A stretch of 64,000 bases of DNA from Pectobacterium colocasium (GCF_020181655.1 NZ_CP084032.1:248001-312000), one strand, 5' to 3'; shown: positions 50,379 to 61,339, numbered from the stretch's first letter. The notes: generated from the sequence alone by a model not told the origin. Numbers and translations are program-made.

Positions 50379-52370
50379 ATGATGAAAACGCCGTCGTTGA
50401 CAGGCCCCGTGTTTTTTACGACACCGAAGTTTGCGCGTTTGCGCTTTGCCTTCAAACTAAGTTTTGCGATTGTACTGTCCCTGTTTCTGGGGTTTCATCT
50501 CCAGTTGGAAACCCCGCGCTGGTCGGTGCTGACGGCGGCGATTGTTGCTGCCGGCCCCGCTTTTGCCGCAGGCGGCGAGCCGTTTTCCGGTGCCATTCGT
50601 CATCGTGGTATTCTGCGTATTATTGGCACCTTTATCGGCTGTATCGGTGCACTTATCATCATTATTGCCACTGTTCGCGCACCGGTGGTGATGTTAATGC
50701 TGTGCTGTATTTGGGCAGGCCTTTGCACTTGGGTTTCCTCACTGGTTAAAGTCGAAAACGCCTATGTGTTCGGGCTGGCGGGTTACACCGCGCTGATTAT
50801 TATTGTGTCGACGCAGGGCACGCCGCTGCTGACGCCGCAGTTTGCCGTGGAGCGCTGTAGCGAGATTGTACTGGGCATCGTCTGTGCCATTCTGGCGGAT
50901 TTACTGTTTTCGCCACGTTCGATCAAACAGGACGTTGACCGGAGCATTGGTGAGCTGTTGGTGGATCAATATCGCTTACTGCAACTCAGCATGAACGGCG
51001 TGGAGAAAGAAGCCATCGATGCGGCATGGCACGCGCTGGTGCGTAAAACGACCGCACTAAACGGCATGCATAGCAGTCTGATGCTGGAATCCTCGCGCTG
51101 GCAGAACAGTAATCGCCGCTTAACGTCGCTGCATACGCAATCCCTCACGATGATTACCCAGGCGTGTGAAACCTACCTGATGTTGCAAGATGCTCCGACT
51201 CCCGTAAAAAGCAGCCTGAAACTAGTGTTGGCTCAGCCCGTTGAGTCATTCCGCGATGTGCATTGCCGTGTGAAAGCATTACGTCATCTGATTGCGGCTG
51301 ACAGCCGCGATGTGCCGCCTACGCTGGTTAGCTGGGTGGGGGCGGCGACGCGCTATCTACTGTTGGCAAAAGGGGTGCAGACCAACGGGCGTATCACGAC
51401 GATTGAAGCCGACGTGCTGAACAGCGAGGTGGAAATTAAAGCGCCATCAGCCGAAACTCATCATGCCATGATCAACGGTTTACGTACTGGCGTGGCGACT
51501 GCGCTGGGCTGTTTGTTCTGGTTGAGCACCGGCTGGACCTCTGGCAGCGTATGTATGGTGATGATTGCGGTGGTGACATCGCTTGCCATGCGTTTGCCGA
51601 ATCCGCAGATGATGGCGAAGGATTTTCTGTTCGGGACGATCTACGCGCTGCCGCTGGGGGCAATAATGTTCATGTTTATTATGCCCTCAACGCAGCAAAG
51701 TATGCTGCTACTGTGCCTGAGTCTTGGGGCGATGGCCTTCTTTCTTGGGATTGAAGTACAAAAACGTCGTCTCGGTTCGCTGGGTGCATTAGCCAGTACG
51801 ATCAATATATTGGTGCTGGATAACCCGATGACGTTCCATATCAGCCAGTTTCTGGACAGCGCGATCGGCCAGATCATCGGCTGTTTTCTGGCGCTGATGG
51901 TGATCCTGCTGATCCGGGATAACACCAAGGCGCATACGGGAAGAACGTTGTTGAACCGCTTTGTGTATGGTGCGGTTTCGGCGCTGACGACCAACACGGC
52001 GCGGCGCAAGGAAAACCATCTGCCTGCGTTGTACCAACAGTTGTTCCTGCTGTTGAATCGCTTTCCTGACGATATTGCCAAGTATCGCCTCGCACTGTGG
52101 CTGATCATCATGCACCAGCGTCTGAGAACGCTGGATATTCCGCAAAACGCGGCACTGTCGGCCTTTCATCGTCAGATTCGCGCAACGGCAGAGCAGGTGA
52201 TATTGGCTCGACGTGATAGTACGCGTAGCCGCTATTTCACGCAGCTGTTAGACGAGCTTGAACGCTATCAGCAGATGCTGACGGAACAGCATCTTCCCCC
52301 GAGCGTGACTGCGCCAGTAGGACGATTGACCGGGGTCTTACGTGATTATCAGCATGCGCTGAGCCGCTGA
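50379..52370 (+). CDS. aaeB: p-hydroxybenzoic acid efflux pump AaeB
   Basis: Inner-membrane pump of the FUSC/aromatic acid exporter family, 663 residues with two blocks of about five membrane segments (about 30-170 and 375-500) and cytoplasmic domains after each. It begins [20 protein letters not shown] and follows aaeA after 8 bases. With aaeA it exports hydroxylated aromatic acids. Confidence 0.96.
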   Translation: MMKTPSLTGPVFFTTPKFARLRFAFKLSFAIVLSLFLGFHLQLETPRWSVLTAAIVAAGPAFAAGGEPFSGAIRHRGILRIIGTFIGCIGALIIIIATVRAPVVMLMLCCIWAGLCTWVSSLVKVENAYVFGLAGYTALIIIVSTQGTPLLTPQFAVERCSEIVLGIVCAILADLLFSPRSIKQDVDRSIGELLVDQYRLLQLSMNGVEKEAIDAAWHALVRKTTALNGMHSSLMLESSRWQNSNRRLTSLHTQSLTMITQACETYLMLQDAPTPVKSSLKLVLAQPVESFRDVHCRVKALRHLIAADSRDVPPTLVSWVGAATRYLLLAKGVQTNGRITTIEADVLNSEVEIKAPSAETHHAMINGLRTGVATALGCLFWLSTGWTSGSVCMVMIAVVTSLAMRLPNPQMMAKDFLFGTIYALPLGAIMFMFIMPSTQQSMLLLCLSLGAMAFFLGIEVQKRRLGSLGALASTINILVLDNPMTFHISQFLDSAIGQIIGCFLALMVILLIRDNTKAHTGRTLLNRFVYGAVSALTTNTARRKENHLPALYQQLFLLLNRFPDDIAKYRLALWLIIMHQRLRTLDIPQNAALSAFHRQIRATAEQVILARRDSTRSRYFTQLLDELERYQQMLTEQHLPPSVTAPVGRLTGVLRDYQHALSR

Positions 52371-52435
52371 TTTTGAGGGGAGGTATTCGGGAAGATCTCT
52401 ACGTGATGAGTGGTGTTTATTGATTTTTCTTATCG

Positions 52436-52600
52436 CTATCGGTCGTCCATTTCATCCAAAAAAGATTCTGCATCGGAATATTTGCCTTCTGTAAACGCTT
52501 TTCTCCCCAAAGCTAACAGCTTCAGCAAGGCAAGCGTTTCTTGCTGTTTTTCATATTCCGTGATGTCCATAACTACCATTTTGACTTTACCATTATTGGG
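52436..52600 (-). pseudogene. C-terminal remnant of a Phd/YefM-type antitoxin
   Basis: The minus strand frame ending at 52436 encodes NNGKVKMVVMDITEYEKQQ and, after a leucine-rich helix, SDAESFLDEMDDR. That is the second half of Phd/YefM-family antitoxins, which normally have about 80-90 residues and an N-terminal DNA-binding half. Upstream the frame runs into the yjgA terminator hairpin without a homologous N-terminus or ribosome site. No toxin gene follows. It lies between aaeB and yjgA. Confidence 0.7.
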
Positions 52601-52610
52601 TAATAAAGCA

Positions 52611-52640
52611 CGGGATGAGTGAGATATACTCCTCATCCCG
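52611..52640 (-). terminator. yjgA terminator
   Basis: CGGGATGAG (52611-52619) and CTCATCCCG (52632-52640) form a 9-pair stem with a 12-base loop. On the minus strand TGCTTTATT follows. It lies 10 bases past the yjgA stop. Confidence 0.7.
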
Positions 52641-52649
52641 CTTTTGACA

Positions 52650-53201
52650 TTAGTCTGTGGTTTCAGCCAGTTCACGCAGATACTGGAAGATCTGGCGGGC
52701 GGATTTCGGCGGTTTGTTCGCCGCTTTCTCTTTCTGCGCATTCCGCACCAGAGAACGCAACTGCTGACGGTCTGCATGGGGATACAGCGCCAGAATATCG
52801 GGAACCACATCGTCACCCTCGGCAATCAGACGATCGCGCAGCTGTTCCAGTTTGTGGAACAGTGCCACCTGCTGATTATGACGGTTGTTCAGTTTATCCA
52901 GAGCCGTTTGGATTGGTTCAGGATCGCGGGCGCGCAACATCTTACCAATCAGCTGTAGCTGACGGCGACGGCCTTCTTTCTTGATCCGCTGTGCCAGTTC
53001 TACCGCTGCACGCAGATCGTCGTCCAATGGGATCTTCTCCAGGGCATTTTTGCCCAGATCAACCAGTTCCGCGCCGAGATCTTTCAGCGCTTCGGCATCG
53101 CGCTTTATTTCGCTTTTACTGACCCAGATAATCTCATCATCTTCGTCGTCTTCTTGGTTATCTGGGACGTCATTCAGCCAGTCTTCGTACTTTTGCTTCA
53201 T
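52650..53201 (-). CDS. darP: ribosome assembly factor DarP (YjgA)
   Basis: DUF615 protein, 183 residues, the length of E. coli YjgA/DarP, which binds late 50S precursors and helps shape the peptidyl-transferase centre. It starts [20 protein letters not shown] and has an acidic N-terminus, then a basic helical body ([18 protein letters not shown]). It is divergent from pmbA, as in E. coli. The 296-base gap between them contains only promoters. Confidence 0.94.
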   Translation of the reverse strand: MKQKYEDWLNDVPDNQEDDEDDEIIWVSKSEIKRDAEALKDLGAELVDLGKNALEKIPLDDDLRAAVELAQRIKKEGRRRQLQLIGKMLRARDPEPIQTALDKLNNRHNQQVALFHKLEQLRDRLIAEGDDVVPDILALYPHADRQQLRSLVRNAQKEKAANKPPKSARQIFQYLRELAETTD

Positions 53202-53497
53202 GGTTGGCTCCTAAAAAGTGTCCAGGAGCAATTCGTAACGCTACGCGTAGCGGCTCCGGGATGGTGAACAGCGTGCCCACCAGAAAAAAAGAGGCTGATA
53301 CTAACAGGTTTGGGCTTTGTGCGAAATTGTCCGTAGATCCTGTTAGACTAGAAAGCATTATGCTACACCATTTTATGCTCGTCATACCTCACGTGACCGA
53401 TGGGTTGGTTGCGCGAAGTAGGTAGAGTATACGCCCCTTTTGTACGCGTTGCGGGGATGATGATGGTGAGCTTTCTTCCACTCATTATGGCAGAACA

Positions 53498-54838
53498 ATG
53501 ACGATAACTACTCAGGTTGCAGAGCAGCGTAAAGCGCTGGAGCTCGCGGTGGCTCAGGCGCTGGAACTGGCGCGTGCCGGTTCTGATGCGGCAGAAGTCG
53601 CGGTGACAAAAACGACAGGCATTAGCGTCAGTACCCGTTATGGTGACGTTGAAAATGTTGAATTCAATAGCGATGGTGCGCTGGGCATCACAGTTTATCA
53701 TCAACAGCGTAAAGGCAGCGCATCGTCTACCGATCTCAGCCCGGATGCGATAGCGCGCACCGTACAAGCTGCGCTGGATATTGCGCGCTATACCTCTGTC
53801 GATCCGTTTGCTGGCCCGGCGGATCGGGATCTTCTGGCATTCGATGCACCGGATCTCGATCTGTTCCATCCGACCGAGCTGGATGCGGATCGCGGCATTG
53901 AATTAGCGGCTCGCGCAGAGCAGGCGGCGTTACAGGCTGATAAACGTATCACCAATACCGAAGGCGGCAGTTTTAATAGTCACTATGGCGTCAAGGTGTT
54001 CGGCAATAGTCACGGCCTGCTGAAAAGCTACTGCTCCAGCCGTCATTCCATGTCCAGTTGCGTGATTGCCGAAGTGAATGGCGATATGGAACGGGATTAT
54101 GCCTATACCGTCGGCCGTGCGTTGGATGATTTGCGCAGCCCAGAGTGGGTGGGTGCAGAGTGCGCGCGCCGCACGTTATCCCGCCTGTCACCGCGCAAGC
54201 TACCAACCATGCAGGCACCGGTAATGTTTTCTGCGGAAGTGGCGACCGGCCTGTTTGGCCATCTGGTTGGCGCAATCAGCGGCGGTAGCGTTTATCGTAA
54301 ATCGACCTTCCTGCTGGATAAGCTCGGTCAGCAGATTCTGCCAGAGTGGCTGACGATAGAGGAACAGCCGCACTTGCTTAAAGGGCTGGCTTCTACGCCG
54401 TTCGACAGCGAAGGCGTACGGACGCAGGCACGTGAAATTGTGAAAGCAGGCGTGCTGCAAACCTGGTTGCTGACGAGCTACTCCGCGCGCAAGCTGGGGA
54501 TGAAGAGCACCGGTCACGCGGGGGGGATTCATAACTGGCGGATTGCCGGACAGGGCCTGGACTTCAACGGCATGCTGAAACAGATGGGCAAAGGCCTGCT
54601 GGTGACTGAACTGATGGGGCAGGGCGTGAGTGGTGTGACGGGAGATTATTCCCGTGGCGCATCTGGCTTCTGGGTTGAAAACGGTGAAATTCAGTATCCA
54701 GTCAGTGAGATTACGATCGCGGGTAACCTGAAAGACATGCTGCGGAATATTGTGACGGTGGGGAACGATATCGAAACCCGGAGCAATATCCAGTGTGGTT
54801 CCGTGTTGCTGCCTGACATGAAGATTGCGGGCGCGTGA
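53498..54838 (+). CDS. pmbA: metalloprotease subunit PmbA (TldE)
   Basis: Partner of TldD in the TldD/TldE protease. The 446 residues start [20 protein letters not shown] and include [21 protein letters not shown] and [21 protein letters not shown]. TldE lacks the HEXXH-like zinc motif of TldD, and none is seen here. The gene is divergent from yjgA. Confidence 0.97.
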   Translation: MTITTQVAEQRKALELAVAQALELARAGSDAAEVAVTKTTGISVSTRYGDVENVEFNSDGALGITVYHQQRKGSASSTDLSPDAIARTVQAALDIARYTSVDPFAGPADRDLLAFDAPDLDLFHPTELDADRGIELAARAEQAALQADKRITNTEGGSFNSHYGVKVFGNSHGLLKSYCSSRHSMSSCVIAEVNGDMERDYAYTVGRALDDLRSPEWVGAECARRTLSRLSPRKLPTMQAPVMFSAEVATGLFGHLVGAISGGSVYRKSTFLLDKLGQQILPEWLTIEEQPHLLKGLASTPFDSEGVRTQAREIVKAGVLQTWLLTSYSARKLGMKSTGHAGGIHNWRIAGQGLDFNGMLKQMGKGLLVTELMGQGVSGVTGDYSRGASGFWVENGEIQYPVSEITIAGNLKDMLRNIVTVGNDIETRSNIQCGSVLLPDMKIAGA

Positions 54839-55274
54839 TTACCGTTGATTAGAGAGAGTATTCACGCTCATTGCCGTTGTAAACGACTCGTCGTTCTCTT
54901 CTATGCGGTACTCCTCTGGGGGTACCGCGCTAACCTTCCTATTGCTCTCTTTCTTGCCTGATAACGCAGTGGTTTCACTGAGAATGCGCATACCGATATG
55001 CCGCTTTTGACGATAAATGCTGCGTACTGGTAAAAGTATTCTCTTTTTTATATGCCCTTGCTACTTTTACTTTGAGTCGTTTGATATTTGTTCTTATTTA
55101 TTACGGTGCAAATAGCAACGTCGTCTTAGATTTTAACTGACTTATTTCATGTAATGACATCAGGAAAAACGGCCGTTGGGTGCTATCGCCGAAGCGCAAA
55201 TTGCGCGATCGCATTGGTTGTCGGAACCGCATTAAGCATGATGCTGACGTGTTATTTTTTCATGGAGGAATTTT
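54839..55274. other. 436-base gap before the P450 gene
   Basis: No gene seen. A stem GCGGTAC/GTACCGC (54905-54911 and 54922-54928) could end pmbA, though no T-run follows. The rest is AT-rich and should contain the P450 promoter. No regulator gene (such as the TetR-type BM3R1 of Bacillus) is present. Confidence 0.5.
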
Positions 55275-58200
55275 ATGTCCGAGAGAATCGTTGTCCCTCA
55301 GCCGCCCGTTAAGCCGTTTATTGGTAATTTAACCGATATTGACCCTAATGATAGTCAGGGTAGTTTAACTAAGCTGGTTAATAAACACGGTCCTTTTTTT
55401 AAACTGAAAATACTTAAAGATACTTTCTACGTTGCCTCTTCCCAAGAACTTGTAGATGAACTGAGCGATGAGAGTCGTTTCGAGAAATGCCTTCATGGTG
55501 AGTTGATTGAGTCGCGCAATATTGGCGGGGATGGCTTATTTACCGCATATACTCATGAACCGAACTGGGGTAAAGCACACCGTATTCTAATGCCTGCGTT
55601 AGGCCCGATTGGCGTTCGTGGCATGTTCGATAAGATGCTGGACATCGCGGAACAAATGTTGCTGCGCTGGGAACGTTTCGGACCTGATATGGCGATTGAT
55701 GTTGCCGATCAGATGACTCGGCTGACATTAGATACTATTGCGCTATGCGGGTTTGATTACCGTTTCAATAGTTTTTACCGTGATGGTCAGCACCCGTTTG
55801 TTGATGCGATGGTGGCTTCACTACTTGAAACTGCCGCACGCTCAAGACGTCCTGCATTTCTCAATACTTTGTTGATATCCAGAGATCATCAATATCGAAC
55901 TGATATTGATTTGATGCATTCGGTTGCTCGACAAGTCGTTTCTGAACGGAAGGCAGATCCGAAGGGAAATGAAAAAGATGACCTGTTGCACCGTATGCTG
56001 AACGGGGTTGATCCGGTGACGGGGGAAAAACTTTCCGATGAAAACATCGCTTATCAGATGGTGACATTTCTGATTGCTGGGCATGAAACCACAAGCGGTA
56101 TGTTGTCTTTTACGGTGTATTTGTTACTGACCAACCCAGATGTATTGAGAAAAGCGCGCTCCATCGTTGATGAGGTTATGGGCGATGAGACGCCCCGAAT
56201 TGAGCACCTCACGCAATTGCGCTATTTGGAACAAGTGCTGATGGAAAGCTTGCGACTTTGGCCGACCGCAGGGGCTTTCGCTCTCAAACCCATAAAGGAT
56301 ACGTTACTTGCTGGTAAATATCCGCTTACACCACAGGATATTATTGTCGTGTTTGAACCTATGCTCCACCGCGACAAATCGGCATGGGGCGAAGATGCGG
56401 AAGTATTTAGGCCGGAACGTTTTTCGCTGGAAAATGCGGGTACGATTTTACCGAACTCGTGGAAACCGTTTGGTACAGGTGCTCGAGCCTGTATTGGTAG
56501 AACCTTTGCTATGCAGGAAGCGCAACTGGTTCTGGCAATGCTGCTACAGCGCTTTGACTTCGAACTCGCTGATGCCAACTATGAACTCAAACTGGTAGAA
56601 ACGATAACCGTCAAACCCGCGAACCTGAAAATCCGAGCTCGGATTCGGCGACCATCGACTACGCTGACGCGCAGCGTGTCGGTTAATGTGCCCCGAGCCC
56701 CGACCACATCGTCTCCCATTCCCGAGAGTTCAACACTAGTGGGTAGTGATGCGACTCCTTTGTTGGTTCTTCACGCAGGCAATACCGGTTCTTCAGAGAT
56801 GTTCGCTGTTCGTATCGCCGAAGATGCAAAGATATACGGTTTCGCACCGACACTTGCGTCACTGGACGAGTATGCTGAGAATTTGCCGCAAACTGGCGCA
56901 CTGGTTGTGGTGACGGCGTCCTATGAAGGGCAACCACCAAATAATGCGCGCCGTTTTGTACCCTGGGTTGAGAATCTGGGGACTGGAGCGCTTGCGGGGT
57001 TGCAGTTCTGCGTTTTTGGTTGTGGCAACTTACAGTGGGCGCGCACTTATCAGGCGATCCCGAAACGGGTGGATGCTGCGCTTGAGAAGGCTGGAGCGCA
57101 ACGTATCAAAGCGCGGGGCGAGGCCGATTCCGGTGGTGACTTCTTCGGTAGCTTCGACGACTGGTATGGCAACCTCTGGCCTACATTGACCACGGCATTT
57201 GGTAAACAGGCATTATCTGCTGACGAGGCGAATACGCTTGAATTGGAATTTGTCAAAGTCGGGCGTGAAAGTGTGCTGCAACAGGGCGATATGGTTCGTG
57301 GCATGATGACTGAAAACCGCGAACTTGTCGATATGACGTCTCCGTATGCGCGTTCAAAACGGCATATTGAAATCAGGTTGCCGGAAGGGATGACGTACAG
57401 AGCGGGTGATTACCTTGCGGTATTGCCACAAAATCCAGATGAGCAAGTAAACCGCGTATTGCGACGTTTCGGTCTGGCTTCAGATATGATGCTGGTTATC
57501 AACCGTTCGCCCGGCGGAACTGGGCTACCCGTTGGGCAAGCCATCAGTTGTGCTGAATTGCTGGGAAACTATGTTGAACTGTCTCAGCCAGCAACACGAG
57601 CACATGTTGCTGTTATGGCCGCAGCAACTCGTTGTCCGCCAGAAAAAGCTGAACTCGAAAGGCTAGCGACAGAACACTATGATAGTGAAGTTTTGGCGCA
57701 ACGGTTTAGCGTTCTGGATTTACTGTACCGTTTTCAGTCTTGCCCAATTGACTTTGCAACCTATCTTAAAATGTTGCCACCGATGAAAACACGGCAATAC
57801 TCGATTTCATCATCACCTTTGTGGAAGCCCGATCATGTGACGCTAACGATCGCGGTAGTTGATGCACCCGCATTGTCTGGTTTAGGCCGCCATCGTGGCG
57901 TCGCATCCTCGTACCTTGCCACATTATCTCCTAATGACAGTATTTCCGTTGCGGTGCGACCTTCCGGTTTCCATTTACCAGACGACCCTGCCACGCCGCT
58001 GATTTTGATCGCTGCGGGTTCTGGTGTAGCGCCATTCCGTGGTTTTTTACAGGAACGTGCACAGCAAAAAGCGGCAGGGATCCAAGTCGGTCCGACGTTG
58101 CTATTCCTGGGAGTTAATCATCCCGATGTCGATTATCTTTACCATGATGAGCTTGCCGACTGGGAGAAAAACAATATCGTGACGGTGCTCACTGCATTTT

Positions 58201-58454
58201 CCAGAAAACCTGACGGTGATATCAAGTATGTCCAGCATCGGGTCTGGGCTGAGAGGGAGCGGCTTAAAGCGCTCTTTTGCCAGGGTGCATCTATTTTCGT
58301 TTGCGGTGATGGTTTGCATATGGCTCCGGAAGTGAGGGCTGCATTGCTGGGAATCTATTGCGAAGAAACGGGGAGTACTGAGGCTGATGCTATTCTCTGG
58401 GCTGATAAGCTTGAACAAGAGCAGGGACGATATGCGGCTGATATATTCATATAA
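55275..58454 (+). CDS. P450 BM3-like bifunctional cytochrome P450 / NADPH reductase
   Basis: A self-sufficient monooxygenase of 1059 residues (CYP102 type; BM3 has 1049). An N-terminal P450 domain (about 1-460) has the I-helix AGHETTSG and heme loop FGTGARACIG with the ligand at C406. A linker leads to an FMN domain (from about 495, LLVLHAGNTGSSE), then FAD (RQYSISSSP near 840) and NADPH (AGSGVAPFRG near 914) domains, so electrons pass within one chain. GGAGG precedes the ATG. It is rare in enterobacteria and is inserted between pmbA and rnk. The substrate, perhaps a fatty acid or plant compound, is unknown. Confidence 0.96.
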   Translation: MSERIVVPQPPVKPFIGNLTDIDPNDSQGSLTKLVNKHGPFFKLKILKDTFYVASSQELVDELSDESRFEKCLHGELIESRNIGGDGLFTAYTHEPNWGKAHRILMPALGPIGVRGMFDKMLDIAEQMLLRWERFGPDMAIDVADQMTRLTLDTIALCGFDYRFNSFYRDGQHPFVDAMVASLLETAARSRRPAFLNTLLISRDHQYRTDIDLMHSVARQVVSERKADPKGNEKDDLLHRMLNGVDPVTGEKLSDENIAYQMVTFLIAGHETTSGMLSFTVYLLLTNPDVLRKARSIVDEVMGDETPRIEHLTQLRYLEQVLMESLRLWPTAGAFALKPIKDTLLAGKYPLTPQDIIVVFEPMLHRDKSAWGEDAEVFRPERFSLENAGTILPNSWKPFGTGARACIGRTFAMQEAQLVLAMLLQRFDFELADANYELKLVETITVKPANLKIRARIRRPSTTLTRSVSVNVPRAPTTSSPIPESSTLVGSDATPLLVLHAGNTGSSEMFAVRIAEDAKIYGFAPTLASLDEYAENLPQTGALVVVTASYEGQPPNNARRFVPWVENLGTGALAGLQFCVFGCGNLQWARTYQAIPKRVDAALEKAGAQRIKARGEADSGGDFFGSFDDWYGNLWPTLTTAFGKQALSADEANTLELEFVKVGRESVLQQGDMVRGMMTENRELVDMTSPYARSKRHIEIRLPEGMTYRAGDYLAVLPQNPDEQVNRVLRRFGLASDMMLVINRSPGGTGLPVGQAISCAELLGNYVELSQPATRAHVAVMAAATRCPPEKAELERLATEHYDSEVLAQRFSVLDLLYRFQSCPIDFATYLKMLPPMKTRQYSISSSPLWKPDHVTLTIAVVDAPALSGLGRHRGVASSYLATLSPNDSISVAVRPSGFHLPDDPATPLILIAAGSGVAPFRGFLQERAQQKAAGIQVGPTLLFLGVNHPDVDYLYHDELADWEKNNIVTVLTAFSRKPDGDIKYVQHRVWAERERLKALFCQGASIFVCGDGLHMAPEVRAALLGIYCEETGSTEADAILWADKLEQEQGRYAADIFI

Positions 58455-58578
58455 TAGAGTAAAGCCAACATCGCGTTAACTCTCTGTTGGCTATGGGATA
58501 TGGGATTGCCGGTGGCATTAAAAAAGCGTCTCTGCTATTTTTATTGCCCTGCAATCCCTCCAAATAATGTTGGTGTAT

Positions 58579-58989
58579 TTAGCGGTGGTATTCGCCAGCG
58601 GCTTCAGGCTGATAGAGTAGTTCGAGCACTTCAATTCGCGTTTCTTCACCGTTTGGCAACTGCCAGGTGATCGAATTTCCCACATGCATTCCCAATAGTG
58701 CCGCGCCCAGCGGAGCCATCACCGACAGCGGTTCTTGACTGTCCTTCACCGCGGCCGGATAAACCAGCGTACGGATGTGCTCTTCGTTGGTATTCAGATC
58801 GCGGAAACGCACCCGACTATTCATGGTGACGACATGTGAGGGAATCGATGCTGAAGGCAGAATGTCCGCCCGATCCAGTTCCTCATTCAACGCCTGTGCA
58901 ATATCGCTGCCCGCAAAGGCGGGCTGCTCCAATAACATATCCAGACGTTCTGCATCCAATTCACTGATTGTCAGGTTAGGTTTCGTCAT
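58579..58989 (-). CDS. rnk: nucleoside diphosphate kinase regulator Rnk
   Basis: Rnk has a GreA/GreB-like C-terminal domain and can bind RNA polymerase near the secondary channel; it affects nucleoside diphosphate kinase levels. The 136 residues equal the E. coli length. An N-terminal coiled coil (about 8-45) precedes the domain with [20 protein letters not shown]. It stands alone here, with an 89-base gap after the P450 stop marked by an AGCCAACA/TGTTGGCT stem. Confidence 0.95.
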   Translation of the reverse strand: MTKPNLTISELDAERLDMLLEQPAFAGSDIAQALNEELDRADILPSASIPSHVVTMNSRVRFRDLNTNEEHIRTLVYPAAVKDSQEPLSVMAPLGAALLGMHVGNSITWQLPNGEETRIEVLELLYQPEAAGEYHR

Positions 58990-59133
58990 ACTCCTCTCCA
59001 GTTGGTATTTTCAGATGATATAAAAATAACCCCCGCGCCCAAAGGAGCAGGGGTATAAGAAAATATTATGATTTATGCAGATAGATAGTAGGAGGTTCGG
59101 GAGGGAAAGTGAAGCGATCCGCTAAGGAAATCG

Positions 59134-59406
59134 CTAGTCTTCGTCGAACCCGGCTTCAAACAGCCCGATGACGGCGGCAAGCGCTTGAACTTCATCCGGA
59201 CCAGTGGCTTCGACCTCGATGAGCCGTCCTTTGGCGGAGTCCAGCATCAGCATGGCAATCACGCTGCTGGCTTCGGCTTCGGTGCCGCTGTCATTGCGCA
59301 GCATTACCTCTGCATCAAAGCTCTGCACCAGCTCGAACAACTTCATCGCTGGGCGAGCGTGCATGCCCAGCTTGTTTTTGATTTCAACCGTTTGCCGGAC
59401 TGTCAT
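59134..59406 (-). CDS. ptsO: nitrogen PTS phosphocarrier NPr
   Basis: HPr-like protein of the nitrogen phosphotransferase system, passing phosphate from EI-Ntr to EIIA-Ntr. The 90 residues have the active His in [15 protein letters not shown] (His-16) and a Ser region typical of NPr ([15 protein letters not shown]). It ends the rpoN operon, as in E. coli, 31 bases after rapZ. Confidence 0.97.
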   Translation of the reverse strand: MTVRQTVEIKNKLGMHARPAMKLFELVQSFDAEVMLRNDSGTEAEASSVIAMLMLDSAKGRLIEVEATGPDEVQALAAVIGLFEAGFDED

Positions 59407-59437
59407 GGGTTACCTGGCTGTACTGGTTTGCCAACGA

Positions 59438-60295
59438 TTACGAGGGTTTACGCTTTTCCAGCGTACGGTGGCGCGACTGGACGTTCTTACCGCGTGAGCG
59501 GAAGTAGTCTGCCAACTGCTCGGCGACGTAGACGGAACGGTGTTTACCGCCGGTACAGCCAATGGCGACAGTCAGATAACTGCGGTTATTGGTTTCCAGC
59601 ATCGGCAGCCACAGTTCCAGATAGCTGCGGGTCTGGTAGATGAAATTGTGAACTTCCGTATGCCTGTCGAGGAAGGACGCAACGGGCTTATCCAGACCGG
59701 TCATCGGGCGCAGTTTCGGATCCCAGTGCGGGTTCGGCAAGAAACGCACGTCAAAGACGTAATCCGCATCGATGGGGATACCGTGCTTGAAACCGAATGA
59801 CTCGAACACCATCGTAAGCTCACGTTCCCGCTTGCCGAGCAGGCGGGTACGCAGCATCTCAGCCAGTTCATGTACCGACATCTCGGAGGTGTCGATAATC
59901 AGATCGGCGCGTGAACGTAGCGGCTCCAGCAGATCGCTTTCTTCATCAATGGCGCTTTCCAGCGACAGATTCTTACTGGAGAGCGGATGCAGGCGACGGG
60001 TATCGCTGTAGCGACGGATTAATGTATTGCGATCGGCATCCAGAAATAGCAATTGAGGCGAGAAGCTTGGCGGCAGTTGCTCCATGGCATGCTCGAAGAT
60101 CTCTGGCGATTCCGGCATATTGCGCACGTCAATACTGACTGCTGTGGAAATGTTACGTGCCGCAAGCGTATTAGCCAGCTCTGGCAGTAGAACCACAGGC
60201 AGGTTATCTACGCAGTAGAACCCCATATCTTCCAGTGCGCGCAGGGCTACAGATTTCCCTGAACCTGAGCGACCACTGACAATCATCAGCACCAT
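59438..60295 (-). CDS. rapZ: RNase adapter protein RapZ
   Basis: RapZ binds glucosamine-6-phosphate and delivers the sRNA GlmZ to RNase E, thus controlling amino sugar synthesis. The 285 residues start [20 protein letters not shown] with a Walker A; the ATG at 60295 is the family start, not an in-frame one 21 bases upstream. [20 protein letters not shown] and the basic tail [12 protein letters not shown] are the C-terminal RNA-binding part. Confidence 0.97.
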   Translation of the reverse strand: MVLMIVSGRSGSGKSVALRALEDMGFYCVDNLPVVLLPELANTLAARNISTAVSIDVRNMPESPEIFEHAMEQLPPSFSPQLLFLDADRNTLIRRYSDTRRLHPLSSKNLSLESAIDEESDLLEPLRSRADLIIDTSEMSVHELAEMLRTRLLGKRERELTMVFESFGFKHGIPIDADYVFDVRFLPNPHWDPKLRPMTGLDKPVASFLDRHTEVHNFIYQTRSYLELWLPMLETNNRSYLTVAIGCTGGKHRSVYVAEQLADYFRSRGKNVQSRHRTLEKRKPS

Positions 60296-60458
60296 CTGAC
60301 GACTCCCCTCTGGCAACGTGACGGCGAATTCTCATTGCCACTGTTTTTATAAAAAAGTGATGTATAGCTAGAAAAATGACGGCTTCGCGTAGGGATTGCA
60401 AGCATTCTCTGAACCCAACGCGGATCGCCCGTCATCGTGAGCATGACGATCGACCGGC

Positions 60459-60932
60459 TTAACCGGCTTCCGTCATAATCTGGTACAGCTCTTCATCGCT
60501 TTGCGCCGCACGCAGGCGTCGGCAAACCGTTTTATCCGCCAGCCGCTTGGCAACAAGCGACAGGGTATGCAAATGGGTTTTACATTGTTCCGCCGGAACC
60601 AGCAAGGCAAAAAGCAGATCAACAGCCTGATTATCAATGGCATCGAAAGCGATCGGTTGCTCTAACTGGATGAAAACACCGATGGCACCCAGCGCATTAT
60701 CGTCTTCCAGCTTGCCGTGAGGAATGGCAATGCCGCCGCCGATTCCCGTGCTGCCCATCCGTTCCCGAGTCAGGATGGCATCAAAGATAATCTGCGAAGG
60801 AATGTTAAGCTGCCTGGCGGCCAGCTCACTGATAATTTCCAATGCCCGCTTCTTACTCTGGCAGTGGACAGTGCTTCGGGTGCACTCAGGACGTAATACG
60901 CTACTGAGTTGCAATACGGGATCGTGGCTCAT
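60459..60932 (-). CDS. ptsN: nitrogen-regulatory EIIA-Ntr
   Basis: Phosphoacceptor of the nitrogen PTS that adjusts potassium transport and other processes according to its phosphorylation. The ATG at 60932 (MSHDPVLQLSSVLRPECT) is used; an earlier in-frame ATG would add 29 unrelated residues. It has 157 residues, with the active His in GGGIAIPHGKLED. It lies in hpf-ptsN-rapZ-ptsO order. The gap before rapZ is 163 bases. Confidence 0.96.
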   Translation of the reverse strand: MSHDPVLQLSSVLRPECTRSTVHCQSKKRALEIISELAARQLNIPSQIIFDAILTRERMGSTGIGGGIAIPHGKLEDDNALGAIGVFIQLEQPIAFDAIDNQAVDLLFALLVPAEQCKTHLHTLSLVAKRLADKTVCRRLRAAQSDEELYQIMTEAG

Positions 60933-61028
60933 TTTATTTTCACTTAATGACGCTTTCACTTCTGGTGATCCCGGCCCATCTGATGGATGGGCCGAGCTTG
61001 TTCCTTTGCCAAACGGCAAAGGAGAAAA

Positions 61029-61316
61029 TTAGTGCTGCTTGAGTTTATCTTTATGCTTATTGAGCTGTCTTGCCAGCTTATCAATCAATAAATCTATCGC
61101 GGCGTACATATCTTCCGCTTCTGAGGTTGCATGCAGCTCGCCACCGTTCACGTGGAGCGTGGCCTCGGCAATTTGCTGAACTTTTTCCACTCTCAATACC
61201 ACATTGACCTGATTAATCCGGTCAAAATACTGCTCTAACTTGGCAAACTTGCCATTCACAAAATCACGCAGCGGTTCAGTGATCTCGATGTGGTGTCCGG
61301 TAATGTTGAGCTGCAT
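61029..61316 (-). CDS. hpf: ribosome hibernation promoting factor HPF
   Basis: Short HPF of 95 residues, which with RMF stabilises 100S ribosome dimers in stationary phase. The ATG at 61316 (MQLNITGHHIEITEPLRDFV) is the family start. The central IEVTEPLRDFV-like helix and basic tail QLNKHKDKLKQH fit. It lies 23 bases after rpoN and is cotranscribed. Confidence 0.97.
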   Translation of the reverse strand: MQLNITGHHIEITEPLRDFVNGKFAKLEQYFDRINQVNVVLRVEKVQQIAEATLHVNGGELHATSEAEDMYAAIDLLIDKLARQLNKHKDKLKQH

Positions 61317-61339
61317 AGTGTCTTCCTTCTCTGTTGAGA

